Positions 36,301 through 45,702 of a stretch of 64,000 nucleotides of DNA are shown piece after piece. Source of the DNA: Tenacibaculum maritimum NCIMB 2154 (GTDB lineage: Bacteria; Bacteroidota; Bacteroidia; Flavobacteriales; Flavobacteriaceae). The position numbers and the translations under genes are program-made. The stretch spans positions 1,736,001 to 1,800,000 of the forward strand of contig NZ_LT634361.1 of the NCBI RefSeq assembly GCF_900119795.1. Reading direction: 5' to 3'. The notes under the pieces are model-generated. The model was not told the origin of the DNA. It did no database searches and was given only the letters and a program-made list of their open reading frames with translations. Within the stretch, counting starts at the first letter, position 1. Every line of letters begins with the position of its first letter.

Positions 36301-37875
36301 TTATTTTTTAAAATATTGTATAATAGCACTACGAATGTCATGCCCTTTTTCACCTAGTTTTGGTTGATAAACTCGAAGGATTTCTTTATTTTTTTCTGAC
36401 AAAAAAGGAATATCAAAACCTTTCAATAAATAATCTGATATGGCAACCTTATATACTTTATTTTTATCTATCAATTCATTTTGAACAAACCATCTTCCCT
36501 TATTATTATCAACATTATACCTTTGTAAGTAAGCACCCGTTCCTACTGACTCAGCTCCAAAATCCAATACTTTTTTAAGTAAGCTACCTTTTAATTCAAT
36601 CTTTAAGATAGCTCCCCCATAAGGCAATACTTTAAATATATCTATTGGGGTAATATTTCCTGTTAAGGTATCATCTAAACGTATAGATCCTCCATTTACC
36701 AAAGCACAATCTACCGAGTCATCAAAAGCAAAACTCATTGCTTTGGCTATGAGTTTCCCCATATTAGTTTGCTTGCTCCGTATAGGTGTATCTCTTGCAT
36801 CTAAGGGAATTATAGCATTGTATATCACTTCTTCTGGATTTGCTACTAATTCTTTTATTTTATTTTTTAAAATAGCTTGCCATTTATTTACTATTTTAGC
36901 TATCTTTTTATCTGGCTGTATTTCTTTATTAATCTCTTTAAGTTCTGAATAAACATCTACTTCTTTAGTTAATTTGTTGTAAGATACTTTATGTATATAA
37001 ACTGTTTTAGCATTTGCATCTGCTTTAGCTATGATTACCTTTCCTTCCTTATCATAACTATTTGTATGTTCATGCCCTCCCATAATTAACGGTATATTCG
37101 GCAATAGCTTTGCTATTTCTTTATCTTGATTTATTTTTACATGTGTCAAGCCAAAAACAAGATCTACCTTTCCCTTTAGCTCATTATAAGATCTTTTCGC
37201 TTCTTCAATAACATCCCCATAAGCAATGTAACTTCTAGGATTAGAAGGAATACAAACACTTATAAAACCTATTTTTACCCTTGTTCCATCTATATTTACA
37301 AATTCGCGAATAAAGGTATCTTTTACAGGGAATTTCTTACCCTTTAATATTTTACTAAAAAGTTCTTTCTTTCCCGCTTTATAATGTTTAATATTTCCAG
37401 AAATCCATTCAAAATTACTTTCATTCAAGCGTTTCTGCAAATCTTTATAACTTAAATCAAACTCGTGATTTCCAAATGCAACTAAATCAACTCCCATGTG
37501 ATTCATTACATCTACCATCTGCCTCCCTCTTAATCGATTTCCTTCATACTTAACCGTTCCTAATAAAGATGGATTTAAAAAGTCTCCTGCTAAAACCATC
37601 ATTGTATTGGGATTCTCTTTCAATAGTTGTTTATGTACAGTTGCTACTCTAGCCATTCCTCCATATTTTCCTCCTTGAATAGGGGCTATTTCATACACAT
37701 CATTCAATTGTAAAAAATTAAATTCAATAGTGTTAGACCTCTTTTTTTTGGCTTTAACAGTTGTAAAATCCTCAGAAATTTTATTTTCTTCCTTTTTAGC
37801 TTCTACTTGCTGTAATGACACACAACTAACAAAAGATACTAAAGAAAAAAAGAATATTTTTATACCTCTTTTCAT
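36301..37875 (-). CDS. 5'-nucleotidase/metallophosphatase lipoprotein
   Basis: A secreted UshA-type hydrolase of 524 residues (signal MKRGIKIFFFSLVSFVSC, lipobox Cys 18). The metallophosphoesterase domain (about 50-290) has QLNDVYEI near 56, GDFLNPS near 96, the GNHEFD motif near 136 and GGHEHTNSYD near 267. The 5'-nucleotidase C-terminal domain (about 340-500) has NGGSIRLDD near 397 and GAYLQRYNV near 447. It probably releases phosphate or nucleosides from nucleotides outside the inner membrane. It follows the zincin gene after a 42-bp gap and probably shares the transcript that starts at the HMG-CoA lyase promoter. Confidence 0.9.
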   Translation of the reverse strand: MKRGIKIFFFSLVSFVSCVSLQQVEAKKEENKISEDFTTVKAKKKRSNTIEFNFLQLNDVYEIAPIQGGKYGGMARVATVHKQLLKENPNTMMVLAGDFLNPSLLGTVKYEGNRLRGRQMVDVMNHMGVDLVAFGNHEFDLSYKDLQKRLNESNFEWISGNIKHYKAGKKELFSKILKGKKFPVKDTFIREFVNIDGTRVKIGFISVCIPSNPRSYIAYGDVIEEAKRSYNELKGKVDLVFGLTHVKINQDKEIAKLLPNIPLIMGGHEHTNSYDKEGKVIIAKADANAKTVYIHKVSYNKLTKEVDVYSELKEINKEIQPDKKIAKIVNKWQAILKNKIKELVANPEEVIYNAIIPLDARDTPIRSKQTNMGKLIAKAMSFAFDDSVDCALVNGGSIRLDDTLTGNITPIDIFKVLPYGGAILKIELKGSLLKKVLDFGAESVGTGAYLQRYNVDNNKGRWFVQNELIDKNKVYKVAISDYLLKGFDIPFLSEKNKEILRVYQPKLGEKGHDIRSAIIQYFKK

Positions 37876-37917
37876 CTTATTTTATGCCCTATATAAATTT
37901 TAAGAAGGATGCTATTT

Positions 37918-38724
37918 TTAGTTTAAATATTTACGTATATTTCTACGTATTAAATCTCTATATATTACGAGTTTAGGGAATTGGTAGAAAAAATTAATCT
38001 TCTTTTGTGCTATTGTTTTTGGCTTAGCTATTTTATCTCTTAAAACAAAAGCAGTCCAACTTTCTACAATATCCTCTTCTGGACTTTCCGCGGCATAATC
38101 TGTTAAGAAATCAGTAAAATTCTCTTGATATAACCCATATAATTTCCGAACACAATTTTCTTCCGTAAAGCAATATTTATTTTGTATCGTATTCCATTGA
38201 TTTAATAATTCCCCTTTCCAAAATTCTGCTACAAATTTGTTAATATAACTTCCCTCAAATGCTTCTCCCTCTATAGTTAAATAAGGATCATCTTCTTCTT
38301 GAATTAACTTTAAAGTAGGCTTTATTTGGGTATTATTGAGCGTTAATAAATGCCCAAATTCATGTATTAAGGTATATACCGATTCTTTTAATCTTCTCTT
38401 ATTCTTTGATTTAAAATCAACATCAACAATATCTATTACCAATTGCCATTTTGTATTATTTTTATTCAAAGCCCCTAAAGCACCTGTTTTTTCATCAAGT
38501 CCGTCAGAAATTAAAACAAGCTTTTTGATATATTTGCGTGTTATACTTTTAGGAAAAATATCATAAAATATCTTCCAATGGTAAGCTGCTAATTCACTTT
38601 CTTTTCTTCCATCTTTAATAAGGACACCTCTTTTTATATCCCATGCTCCAATTCTCTCATTAGTATCATTAGTATAACTCGATGTTAAAAAAAATAAAAA
38701 AAATGTAATAATTTTAAACTTCAT
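37918..38724 (-). CDS. Putative secreted zinc metallopeptidase
   Basis: A 268-residue exported protein with a signal peptide ending near SSYTNDTNE. A gluzincin/zincin-type helix TLIHEFGHLLTLN near residues 118-130 carries the HExxH zinc motif. Downstream acidic stretches (EEDDPYLTIEGEAFEG near 145 and AAESPEEDIVESWTAFVL near 215) could provide the third ligand; the ESW Glu resembles that of similar proteins. No family name is certain. It lies 6 bp after the HMG-CoA lyase gene and before the nucleotidase. Confidence 0.7.
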   Translation of the reverse strand: MKFKIITFFLFFLTSSYTNDTNERIGAWDIKRGVLIKDGRKESELAAYHWKIFYDIFPKSITRKYIKKLVLISDGLDEKTGALGALNKNNTKWQLVIDIVDVDFKSKNKRRLKESVYTLIHEFGHLLTLNNTQIKPTLKLIQEEDDPYLTIEGEAFEGSYINKFVAEFWKGELLNQWNTIQNKYCFTEENCVRKLYGLYQENFTDFLTDYAAESPEEDIVESWTAFVLRDKIAKPKTIAQKKINFFYQFPKLVIYRDLIRRNIRKYLN

Positions 38725-38730
38725 TATTCT

Positions 38731-39588
38731 TTAAAATACTTCCAGAGCCTTATTATATGCACTCTCAAAGCTCATTGGTTTTATATTGGTTTCTGCTTTC
38801 ATTGCTGTAAAATAAGACAGCAACTTCTCTGTGGGCATATTTCCCGTTAATTCATCTTTTGCCATAGGGCAACCTCCATAACCTTTAATAGCTCCATCAA
38901 ACCTACGGCAACCTGCCTTATAAGCACTATCTACTTTCTCATGCCATTTTAAAGGTGTTGTATGTAAATGTGCTCCAAACTCTATTTGAGGGTATTTTGG
39001 AATTAAGTTCGAAAACAAATAGTGAATGCTTTCCGGGGTTGAACTACCAACAGTATCTGACAAAGATACTATTTTTACTCCCATATTCGAAAGTTTTTCG
39101 GTCCACTCTGCTACAATTCCTACATTCCAAGGATCTCCATATGGGTTTCCAAACCCCATGGATAAATAGGTTACAACTTGCTTATTTTTTCTATTTGCGA
39201 TAGCTAAAATCTCTTTCAAAGTTTCAATAGATTGAGCAATTGTCTTATGCGTATTTCTCATTTGAAAATTTTCTGATATAGAAAAAGGATATCCTAAGTA
39301 ATTTATTTCTTCAAATTGAGACGCATCATTTGCTCCTCTTACATTAGCAACTATTGCTAATAATTTACTTTCAGTTCTCTCCAAATCTAACTGTGATAAA
39401 ACAGCTGCAGTATCCTTCATTTGTGGAATTGCTTTTGGAGATACAAAACTCCCAAAATCAATTGTATCAAACCCTACTTTTAGTAAAGAATTGATATATC
39501 TCACTTTTGCTTCTGTTGAAATAAAACGATCTTTAATTCCTTGCATTGCGTCTCTCGGACATTCTATGATTTTAACTCTTTCAATCAT
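38731..39588 (-). CDS. Hydroxymethylglutaryl-CoA lyase
   Basis: Cleaves HMG-CoA to acetyl-CoA and acetoacetate in leucine catabolism, 285 residues. DRE-TIM barrel features: ECPRDAMQGIK near residue 9 (the R-D pair binds the carbonyl and metal), GAHLHTT near 206 with the metal-ligand His pair, and GYGGCPMAKDELTGN near 236, which has the catalytic Cys loop. The start at 39588 begins the domain directly (MIERVKIIECPRD). First gene of a three-gene run with the zincin and nucleotidase genes. Confidence 0.92.
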   Translation of the reverse strand: MIERVKIIECPRDAMQGIKDRFISTEAKVRYINSLLKVGFDTIDFGSFVSPKAIPQMKDTAAVLSQLDLERTESKLLAIVANVRGANDASQFEEINYLGYPFSISENFQMRNTHKTIAQSIETLKEILAIANRKNKQVVTYLSMGFGNPYGDPWNVGIVAEWTEKLSNMGVKIVSLSDTVGSSTPESIHYLFSNLIPKYPQIEFGAHLHTTPLKWHEKVDSAYKAGCRRFDGAIKGYGGCPMAKDELTGNMPTEKLLSYFTAMKAETNIKPMSFESAYNKALEVF

Positions 39589-39593
39589 TACGC

Positions 39594-39601
39594 CAAATAT
39601 A
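39594..39601 (-). promoter_or_regulatory. -7 element of the HMG-CoA lyase promoter
   Basis: TATATTTG on the minus strand, with its 3' end only 5 bp before the start codon. If used, the mRNA would be nearly leaderless. Confidence 0.45.
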
Positions 39602-39739
39602 ATAGATATTTTATCACTTTAAAGGCTATTTTACTTCTTTATCAATAATTTTTTGATAAGTTCCTTATAAACCTCCGTTTATTAAATAATTCTTTTTGAA
39701 TACTTCCAAATACGTATTCTTTTTTTAAGTAATTTTCAT

Positions 39740-39777
39740 ATTTAGTCTTAACTAAATATAAAATTAGATAAGTCTAA
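39740..39777. promoter_or_regulatory. Operator-like palindromes upstream of sodB
   Basis: Two perfect inverted repeats: ATTTAGT-CTTA-ACTAAAT (39740-39757) and TTAGA-TAAG-TCTAA (39764-39777). The second ends 9 bp before the -7 element. The TTTAG-n-CTAAA design fits DtxR/MntR-like or related metalloregulator sites and resembles the ATTTAGA boxes of the imelysin cluster. Confidence 0.55.
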
Positions 39778-39786
39778 AATAATATT

Positions 39787-39794
39787 TATATTTG
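39787..39794 (+). promoter_or_regulatory. -7 element of the sodB promoter
   Basis: TATATTTG, 29 bp before the start codon. The -33 region falls in the palindromes and shows no clear TTG. Confidence 0.6.
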
Positions 39795-39823
39795 CACTAA
39801 AAAAACAACAAAACAATTAAAGA

Positions 39824-40420
39824 ATGACAATCTCTAAACAACTCCCTTTATTACCATATAAAAGAAACGATTTAGCTCCTTTTATTACTGAAGAAACACT
39901 TAATTATCATTACGGGAAACACCATATGAATTATCTTAATAATTTAAATAAACTAATAGAAGACACTCCTCTTACTAACCTAAGCTTAGAGCAACTTATC
40001 TTGAAGTCTTTTAAAGAAAAAAACTTTAGCTTATTTAATAATGCTGCCCAACATTGGAACCATAGTTTTTTCTGGGAATGCCTTTCTCCTAACGGTGGAA
40101 AACTTCCATTTGGAAAAATTGCCAAACTCATTGATAGGGATTTTGGGAATTTTGAAAATTTTAAAAACTTATTTTCAGAAACAGCTATAAAACTATTTGG
40201 TTGTGGATGGGCTTGGCTTGCTCTAAATAAAGAAGGTGTTTTGGAGATTATTCCTATGAAAGATGCTCATACTCCACTCACTGAAAACAAAAAACCTATA
40301 TTAACATTAGATGTTTGGGAGCATGCTTATTATATTGATTATAGAAATGGTAGACCTAAATTTGTAGAAGGTTTTTGGGAAGTAATTAATTGGAAGTTTG
40401 CTAATCAAAATCTTAAATAA
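39824..40420 (+). CDS. sodB: Superoxide dismutase, Fe-type by motif
   Basis: Dismutates superoxide in the cytoplasm; 198 residues. Metal ligands are the His in YHYGKHHMNYLNNL near 27, the His in QHWNHSFFW near 78, and Asp/His in DVWEHAYYIDY near 165-169. FNNAAQHWNH carries Gln at the position that marks iron-type enzymes (manganese types have Gly there), so iron use is more likely, although cambialistic enzymes exist. Followed after 2 bp by a TPR-like gene. Palindromes over its promoter suggest metal-dependent regulation. Confidence 0.93.
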   Translation: MTISKQLPLLPYKRNDLAPFITEETLNYHYGKHHMNYLNNLNKLIEDTPLTNLSLEQLILKSFKEKNFSLFNNAAQHWNHSFFWECLSPNGGKLPFGKIAKLIDRDFGNFENFKNLFSETAIKLFGCGWAWLALNKEGVLEIIPMKDAHTPLTENKKPILTLDVWEHAYYIDYRNGRPKFVEGFWEVINWKFANQNLK

Positions 40421-40422
40421 CA

Positions 40423-40881
40423 ATGAGCGATACTTGTATAAGGAAAATAGAAAGTTACTGGAAAAATAAGACTACAGTTTCTAATGAATTATTCCAAAAA
40501 GGTAAATTTAAAGATGCTTTACTCGGCTATAAAAATGCATTATATCGCGTAGAAGTTCTTAACAAAAACTATTCTGATTGCATTCGTATAGGCATTCCAT
40601 TGATTCAAATTTTTATGATTTCTTGTAATAATATTGCAAATACGTATCTGGAGTTACAGCAAATAGACAACGCTGAAAACATATTAAAAAGAGCTATTTA
40701 TTATCTAATTTATACCACAAGAAATGAAGATATCAATAAAGAAGAAATATACACTGAACTTAGAAAAGCTAGCATAAATTATTTCCATTTTGCTAAACAA
40801 TATGATAGTGTAATAAAAGAACAGGTGCTCAAAGACTTAGATCACTTTTTTTTAAAGGACACCCCTTCTTCTCTTCAATAG
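40423..40881 (+). CDS. TPR-like protein coupled to sodB
   Basis: A 152-residue soluble helical protein with two TPR-like units: ELFQKGKFKDALLGYKNALYRVEVL near 22 and NNIANTYLELQQIDNAENILKRAIYYL near 68. Its ATG is 2 bp after the sodB stop codon, so translation is probably coupled. Small helical-repeat proteins beside sod genes also occur in proteobacteria, to my recollection. The function is unknown; a role in metal insertion or enzyme maturation is speculation. Confidence 0.65.
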   Translation: MSDTCIRKIESYWKNKTTVSNELFQKGKFKDALLGYKNALYRVEVLNKNYSDCIRIGIPLIQIFMISCNNIANTYLELQQIDNAENILKRAIYYLIYTTRNEDINKEEIYTELRKASINYFHFAKQYDSVIKEQVLKDLDHFFLKDTPSSLQ

Positions 40882-40899
40882 CAATTATCTTAGCTACAA

Positions 40900-40936
40900 A
40901 AAATGCAGAAAAAACTGGTTTGTTTTTCTGCATTTT
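40900..40936. terminator. Shared terminator of the sodB unit and valS
   Basis: 15-bp arms AAAATGCAGAAAAAC (40900-40914) and GTTTTTCTGCATTTT (40922-40936). The flanking genes converge, so it should work both ways. Confidence 0.8.
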
Positions 40937-40961
40937 ATTTCACATAAGCTTTATTGAGTTA

Positions 40962-43610
40962 CTACCCCAAACTAATTAAACTAGCTTTAATCGTTTCTAT
41001 CTTAGCTACTGTATCTGATTCTTTTTTGCGTTCTAATGCTATAACTTTTTCTGGTGCATTACCTACAAAGCGCTCGTTTGATAATTTTTTCTGAATTCCG
41101 AATAAAAAACCTTCAGCCCTTTTAAGTTCTGCATTTAATTTTACTTTTTCAGCTTCAACATCTATATTATCCATAGATATAGGTATAAAATATTCGTTAG
41201 ATTTCACTCTAAAAGAAGCAGCACCTTCTACTTTTTCTGTCACATATTTAACGGCTGATAAATTTGTTAGTTTTTTAATTATCACATCAAATTCTTTAGT
41301 ATATCCTTCATTATTTACTAATGATAACTCTACCGCTTCTCTAAAAGGTATGTTTTTTTCCTTTCTAACAGTTCTAATACCTGAAACCACTTCCATAGCA
41401 AACTCAAAATCAGTTATTATTTGCTCATCAGAATCTTTTATTTCTGGATACCTAGCAATTACTAGCGCTTCTTCGGAAGTTCTTTCTGTAATATATTGCC
41501 ATATTTCTTCTGTTAAAAATGGCATAAATGGATGTAAGATTTTTAAATTATTCTCTAAAACTTCGATAATAGAATTATATGTCTTAGCATCAATTGGTTG
41601 TTGATATCCTGGTTTTACAATCTCCAATAACCATGATGAAAAATCATCCATGATTAATTTGTAAATGGCCATCAGTGCATCTGATAAACGATATTTACTA
41701 AAGTGATCCTCTATTTCAGACCGTACTTTTTGAAACTTTGCATCATACCATTGCAGCCCTATTTTTGCTGTTTCTGGCTGTGCTAAGTTTTCATCAATTT
41801 CCCATCCTTTTATTAACCGGAAAGCATTCCATATTTTATTAGCAAATCCTTTTCCTTGCTGGCATAAGTCTTCATCAAACATCAAGTCGTTACCAGCAGC
41901 AGAACTCAACAATAAGCCTACACGAACCCCATCTGCTCCATAATCATCTATTAGCTTTAAAGCATCTGGTGAGTTTCCTAATGACTTAGACATCTTTCTT
42001 CGTTGCTTATCACGTACTAATCCTGTTAAATATACATTTTCAAAAGGACGCTCATCTTTATATTCATAACCTGCAATAATCATACGTGCAACCCAGAAAA
42101 ATAATATATCTGGCCCTGTAACCAAGTCATTTGTAGGATAATAATATTTAATTTCTTTATTTTCTGGATTTCGAATACCATCAAAAACAGACATTGGCCA
42201 TAACCATGAAGAAAACCATGTGTCTAATGCATCTGGATCTTGTTTTAAATCAATAGCTGTCAATGCAGAGTTTTTAGTTTTATCCTGCGCTAATTTTACC
42301 GCCTCTTCTATCGTTTCAGCTACCACAAAATCTTCCTTTCCTTCTCCATAGAAATATGCAGGTATTTGCTGCCCCCACCATAATTGACGAGAAATATTCC
42401 AATCGCGAATATTCTCCATCCAATGGCGATATGTGTTTTCAAACTTCTTTGGATATAATTTTACCTCACTATCTTCTCCTAAAACAGCTTCTATCGCTGG
42501 TTTTACTAACTCTTCCATCTTTAAGAACCATTGATCCGATAATCTAGGTTCTATCACTGCTTTTGTTCTTTCTGAAGTTCCTACCTTATTCATATGAACT
42601 TCTGTTTTTACTAGAAAACCTTTTTCTTCTAACTCTTTGGCTATTTCTTTACGAACTACAAAGCGATCTTTTCCTTGATAATGCAATCCAAAAGAATTTA
42701 AACTAGCATCGTCATTAAAAATATCAATAACTTCTAACGTATGCTTATCTCCTAATTTTTTATCATTCTCATCATGAGCAGGAGTTACTTTTAAACATCC
42801 TGTACCAAACTCTACATCAACGTATTCATCTTCTATAATAGGTACTACTCTATTGCATAATGGTACTATTGCTTTTTTCCCCTTTAAATGAGTAAATCGC
42901 TCATCGTTAGGATTGATACATATTGCTGTATCTCCAAAAATGGTTTCTGGTCTTGTAGTTGCTACCGTTAATGTATCTTCTGAGCCTTCCACTCTGTATT
43001 TCAAATAGTATAAGTTTCCTTGGCGTTCTTCATGAATCACTTCTTCATCAGACAGTGTTGTTTTTGCTTCCGGATCCCAATTTACCATTCTATAACCACG
43101 ATAAATAAGCCCTTTATTGTATAGGCCAACAAAAACCTTTATAACAGATTCGGATAATTCAGGATCCATAGTAAAAGCTGTTCTATCCCAATCACAAGAT
43201 GCTCCCAACTTTTTCAATTGCTCCAAAATAATTCCTCCATATTCATGCTTCCATTCCCATGCATGCGCTAAAAACTCTTCTCTAGTTAAATCATTTTTCT
43301 CAATTCCTTGCTCTTTTAATCTAGCCACAACCTTTGCTTCAGTTGCTATTGATGCATGATCCGTTCCTGGCACCCAACAAGCATTTTTCCCTTGTAATCG
43401 CGCTCGACGAATTAATACATCTTGAATTGTATTATTTAACATATGTCCCATATGTAAGACTCCTGTTACATTCGGTGGAGGAATTACAATGGTATAAGGT
43501 TCTCGATCATCTACTTCTGAATGAAAATAATTATGTTTCATCCAGTAATCGTACCACTTACTTTCTACTTCACTTGCATTATATTTAGAAGGAATGTTCA
43601 TTTTTGGCAT
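40962..43610 (-). CDS. valS: Valyl-tRNA synthetase
   Basis: Charges tRNA-Val; 882 residues, class I. The HIGH-type motif is in [15 protein letters not shown] near 45-58 and KMSKS in [11 protein letters not shown] near 540. The editing (CP1) domain lies between, with [13 protein letters not shown] near 218. An anticodon-binding domain is followed by the C-terminal coiled-coil arm typical of ValRS ([20 protein letters not shown]). A second Met at codon 4 (43601) is an equally good start. Monocistronic. Confidence 0.98.
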   Translation of the reverse strand: MPKMNIPSKYNASEVESKWYDYWMKHNYFHSEVDDREPYTIVIPPPNVTGVLHMGHMLNNTIQDVLIRRARLQGKNACWVPGTDHASIATEAKVVARLKEQGIEKNDLTREEFLAHAWEWKHEYGGIILEQLKKLGASCDWDRTAFTMDPELSESVIKVFVGLYNKGLIYRGYRMVNWDPEAKTTLSDEEVIHEERQGNLYYLKYRVEGSEDTLTVATTRPETIFGDTAICINPNDERFTHLKGKKAIVPLCNRVVPIIEDEYVDVEFGTGCLKVTPAHDENDKKLGDKHTLEVIDIFNDDASLNSFGLHYQGKDRFVVRKEIAKELEEKGFLVKTEVHMNKVGTSERTKAVIEPRLSDQWFLKMEELVKPAIEAVLGEDSEVKLYPKKFENTYRHWMENIRDWNISRQLWWGQQIPAYFYGEGKEDFVVAETIEEAVKLAQDKTKNSALTAIDLKQDPDALDTWFSSWLWPMSVFDGIRNPENKEIKYYYPTNDLVTGPDILFFWVARMIIAGYEYKDERPFENVYLTGLVRDKQRRKMSKSLGNSPDALKLIDDYGADGVRVGLLLSSAAGNDLMFDEDLCQQGKGFANKIWNAFRLIKGWEIDENLAQPETAKIGLQWYDAKFQKVRSEIEDHFSKYRLSDALMAIYKLIMDDFSSWLLEIVKPGYQQPIDAKTYNSIIEVLENNLKILHPFMPFLTEEIWQYITERTSEEALVIARYPEIKDSDEQIITDFEFAMEVVSGIRTVRKEKNIPFREAVELSLVNNEGYTKEFDVIIKKLTNLSAVKYVTEKVEGAASFRVKSNEYFIPISMDNIDVEAEKVKLNAELKRAEGFLFGIQKKLSNERFVGNAPEKVIALERKKESDTVAKIETIKASLISLG

Positions 43611-43630
43611 TGTTTTTGAAATATGATTGG

Positions 43631-43638
43631 CAAAAGTA
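43631..43638 (-). promoter_or_regulatory. -7 element of the valS promoter
   Basis: TACTTTTG on the minus strand, 20 bp before the valS start codon. Confidence 0.5.
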
Positions 43639-43697
43639 CAATTATCTATTTTGAACAGAAAATAAGTAGTTCATTTTTTATAGTAAAAAAATAATCC

Positions 43698-43705
43698 TAA
43701 ATTTG
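43698..43705 (+). promoter_or_regulatory. -7 element of the DUF1573 gene promoter
   Basis: TAAATTTG, 36 bp before the start codon of the gene at 43742. Confidence 0.5.
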
Positions 43706-43741
43706 TAACCGACGAAAAACCCCAATTTAATTTTTAAACAC

Positions 43742-44152
43742 ATGAAAAAAATATTATCATTTGCAGCTATTTGCTTTATAACTTTAACAGCTACTTCTCA
43801 AGAATTCAAATTTGAAGAAGAAACTATAGACTACGGAAAAATAGCTCTTGGATCTGAAGGAAAGAGAGTATTTGAATTTACCAATATAGGGGATGCTCCA
43901 CTTATTATTAGCGATGTTAAATCTACTTGCGGGTGTACTGTTCCTAGTAAACCTGAAGCTCCAATTATGCCTGGAGAAAAGGGTAAGATTGAAGTTTCTT
44001 ATGATACAAAAAGATTAGGTGGTTTTTCTAAAGCTATTACCATTATGTCTAATGCAAAAGGGCAAGAAAGAAAAATGGTAAAAATTAAAGGATATATCTC
44101 AAAAGATATAACTCCTAAAAAAGAAAAAAGCATGACTTCTTCTCAAAGCTAG
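43742..44152 (+). CDS. DUF1573 secreted protein
   Basis: A 136-residue exported protein with a signal peptide (MKKILSFAAICFITLTATSQ) and one immunoglobulin-like DUF1573 domain: FEFTNIGDAPLIISDVKSTC near 45 and the signature CGCTVPSKPEAPIMPGEKGKI near 64-84, ending with a basic tail. Such proteins are abundant in Bacteroidota, exported and of unknown role. It stands alone, with a strong terminator downstream. Confidence 0.9.
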   Translation: MKKILSFAAICFITLTATSQEFKFEEETIDYGKIALGSEGKRVFEFTNIGDAPLIISDVKSTCGCTVPSKPEAPIMPGEKGKIEVSYDTKRLGGFSKAITIMSNAKGQERKMVKIKGYISKDITPKKEKSMTSSQS

Positions 44153-44171
44153 AAGAATTCTTATCATAAAT

Positions 44172-44209
44172 AAAAAGAGCTCGATATTTAAAAATATCGA
44201 GCTCTTTTT
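44172..44209. terminator. Bidirectional terminator
   Basis: 18-bp arms 44172-44189 and 44192-44209 (AAAAAGAGCTCGATATTT and its complement). It serves the DUF1573 gene and the convergent protease gene, whose stop codon it touches. Confidence 0.9.
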
Positions 44210-45546
44210 TATATCCTCCTCCTTAAACGAAACTCAAATTTCAATTTGAGCCCATTCCTATTCACAACCATTCTTATCCTTTTATTTGGTTTTGTTCTGA
44301 ATAAAGAAATGATCTCTTCCAAAGTGTTGTACTCATGAGAAAATCTTCCATTAATCATTTTAATTTCATCTCCCTCCTTTATGCCTGACAAATCTCCAGG
44401 AGATCCTTTAATTACACGTTCTACTTTATAAGAAGGTTTAAAATTATACCTATAACTTGTTACAAAAGAAAAACTTCCTTTATTTCTACTTCCTCCATTA
44501 GCCATTTGTATTATTTGATCTTTAACTTCTTCCTGTACTAATTCTTGACCGTTATAGACAATCCCTAAACCACTCATATTATAGAAAAACCCTTTACTCA
44601 ATGATCCATTTTTTTTGAACGTAATTTTCTTATTAGGATAATCAATCCAAATCTTAAATCGTTTTAAAGCACCTCCCCCAAAGCTACCGTTTCGTTCTTT
44701 AAATTTTCTTGCATTAAATGTAGATATCGAATCTAAAAAGGTTACCGTTGGGGCTTTTATTTCATAGCTGCCTAATTTTGCTATAGGTATTCTAGCTCTA
44801 TGTCCATAAATAGTTCCACTTAACCCTTCTCCTATAAAATCATTAAAATATTTTTTAGGCGTTTTTATCTCTTTTTTACTTCCTTCAAAAAGCCATAAGG
44901 CATCACTTCCTCCAGTATCTATTAACATTTTAACAGCTATTTTTTTATTTTCAATGGTGTCTAACTGTATTTCCGTATTTATATACGGCTTGTTTTTATA
45001 AAATTCTAGTGAAAATACTTCACATCTCTTGCACTTAGGATAATCAAACGTATTTGGGTTATAAAACGCTATTTTTTTAGTTCTATAATTAATATTAACT
45101 ATTAGATTTTTGAACAAACTATACCCTATTATCCCATGAATCGTTACTCCCATCTTAGCAGAAATATCAAATTTATCTTCTAAAATAACACATAATTCTT
45201 CTTTTTCACTTATCAAGTTTTTTATTTTAAACTGATTCCCCTTAGATACTAAAGCTTCTACAGGGGCTCCACTTCCTAAGCCTCTCAGAATTATTCTTCT
45301 CGCATTTCTCAAATCTAAACTATCTTTCTTAGATAAATTAAAAAGAATAGTCTTATTTACTCCTGTGTCTAAAATAAACGAAAGTGGTTTTCCGTTGATT
45401 TCTAAAGGAATTACGATTAAATTATTGATTAATTTAAAACGAATAGACTGTTTATTTTTCTTATCTCCAGAAAAATAAAAACCCGATTGTCCTTTTATTT
45501 TGCTACAAAAAAGGAGAATTATAAATAAAAGAATGTATTTCTTCAA
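44209..45546 (-). CDS. Retropepsin-like aspartic protease with PDZ domain
   Basis: An exported protein of 445 residues with a signal peptide of type I (cleavage near KIKGQ). Two aspartic protease half-motifs are visible: FILDTGVNKTILF near 57 and LIDTGGSDALWLF near 207. A PDZ domain at the C-terminus (about 365-435) has VERVIKGSPGDLSGIKEGDEI. The start is TTG at 45546 (MKKYILLFIILLF), supported by the signal peptide. The stop codon lies within the terminator. The substrate is unknown; bacterial clan AA proteases with PDZ domains are probably envelope quality-control or processing enzymes. Confidence 0.85.
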   Translation of the reverse strand: MKKYILLFIILLFCSKIKGQSGFYFSGDKKNKQSIRFKLINNLIVIPLEINGKPLSFILDTGVNKTILFNLSKKDSLDLRNARRIILRGLGSGAPVEALVSKGNQFKIKNLISEKEELCVILEDKFDISAKMGVTIHGIIGYSLFKNLIVNINYRTKKIAFYNPNTFDYPKCKRCEVFSLEFYKNKPYINTEIQLDTIENKKIAVKMLIDTGGSDALWLFEGSKKEIKTPKKYFNDFIGEGLSGTIYGHRARIPIAKLGSYEIKAPTVTFLDSISTFNARKFKERNGSFGGGALKRFKIWIDYPNKKITFKKNGSLSKGFFYNMSGLGIVYNGQELVQEEVKDQIIQMANGGSRNKGSFSFVTSYRYNFKPSYKVERVIKGSPGDLSGIKEGDEIKMINGRFSHEYNTLEEIISLFRTKPNKRIRMVVNRNGLKLKFEFRLRRRI

Positions 45547-45702
45547 TAGATTAAGTAATGATTAACACACAATGTACAAAAATTAAAAATAAAAACATCT
45601 TTGTGCTATCAATTTTTATCGTATAAAATATTCATTAAAACTTACTTTTTTCCTAAAATATTTTGCAAATTTGCGCTGATAACAACTATAAAAATTAAAA
45701 AA

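Noticed and set aside
45601..45702. N-terminal extension of the aminotransferase
   Set aside because: The segment is a non-conserved hydrophobic stretch; the family start is at 45703.
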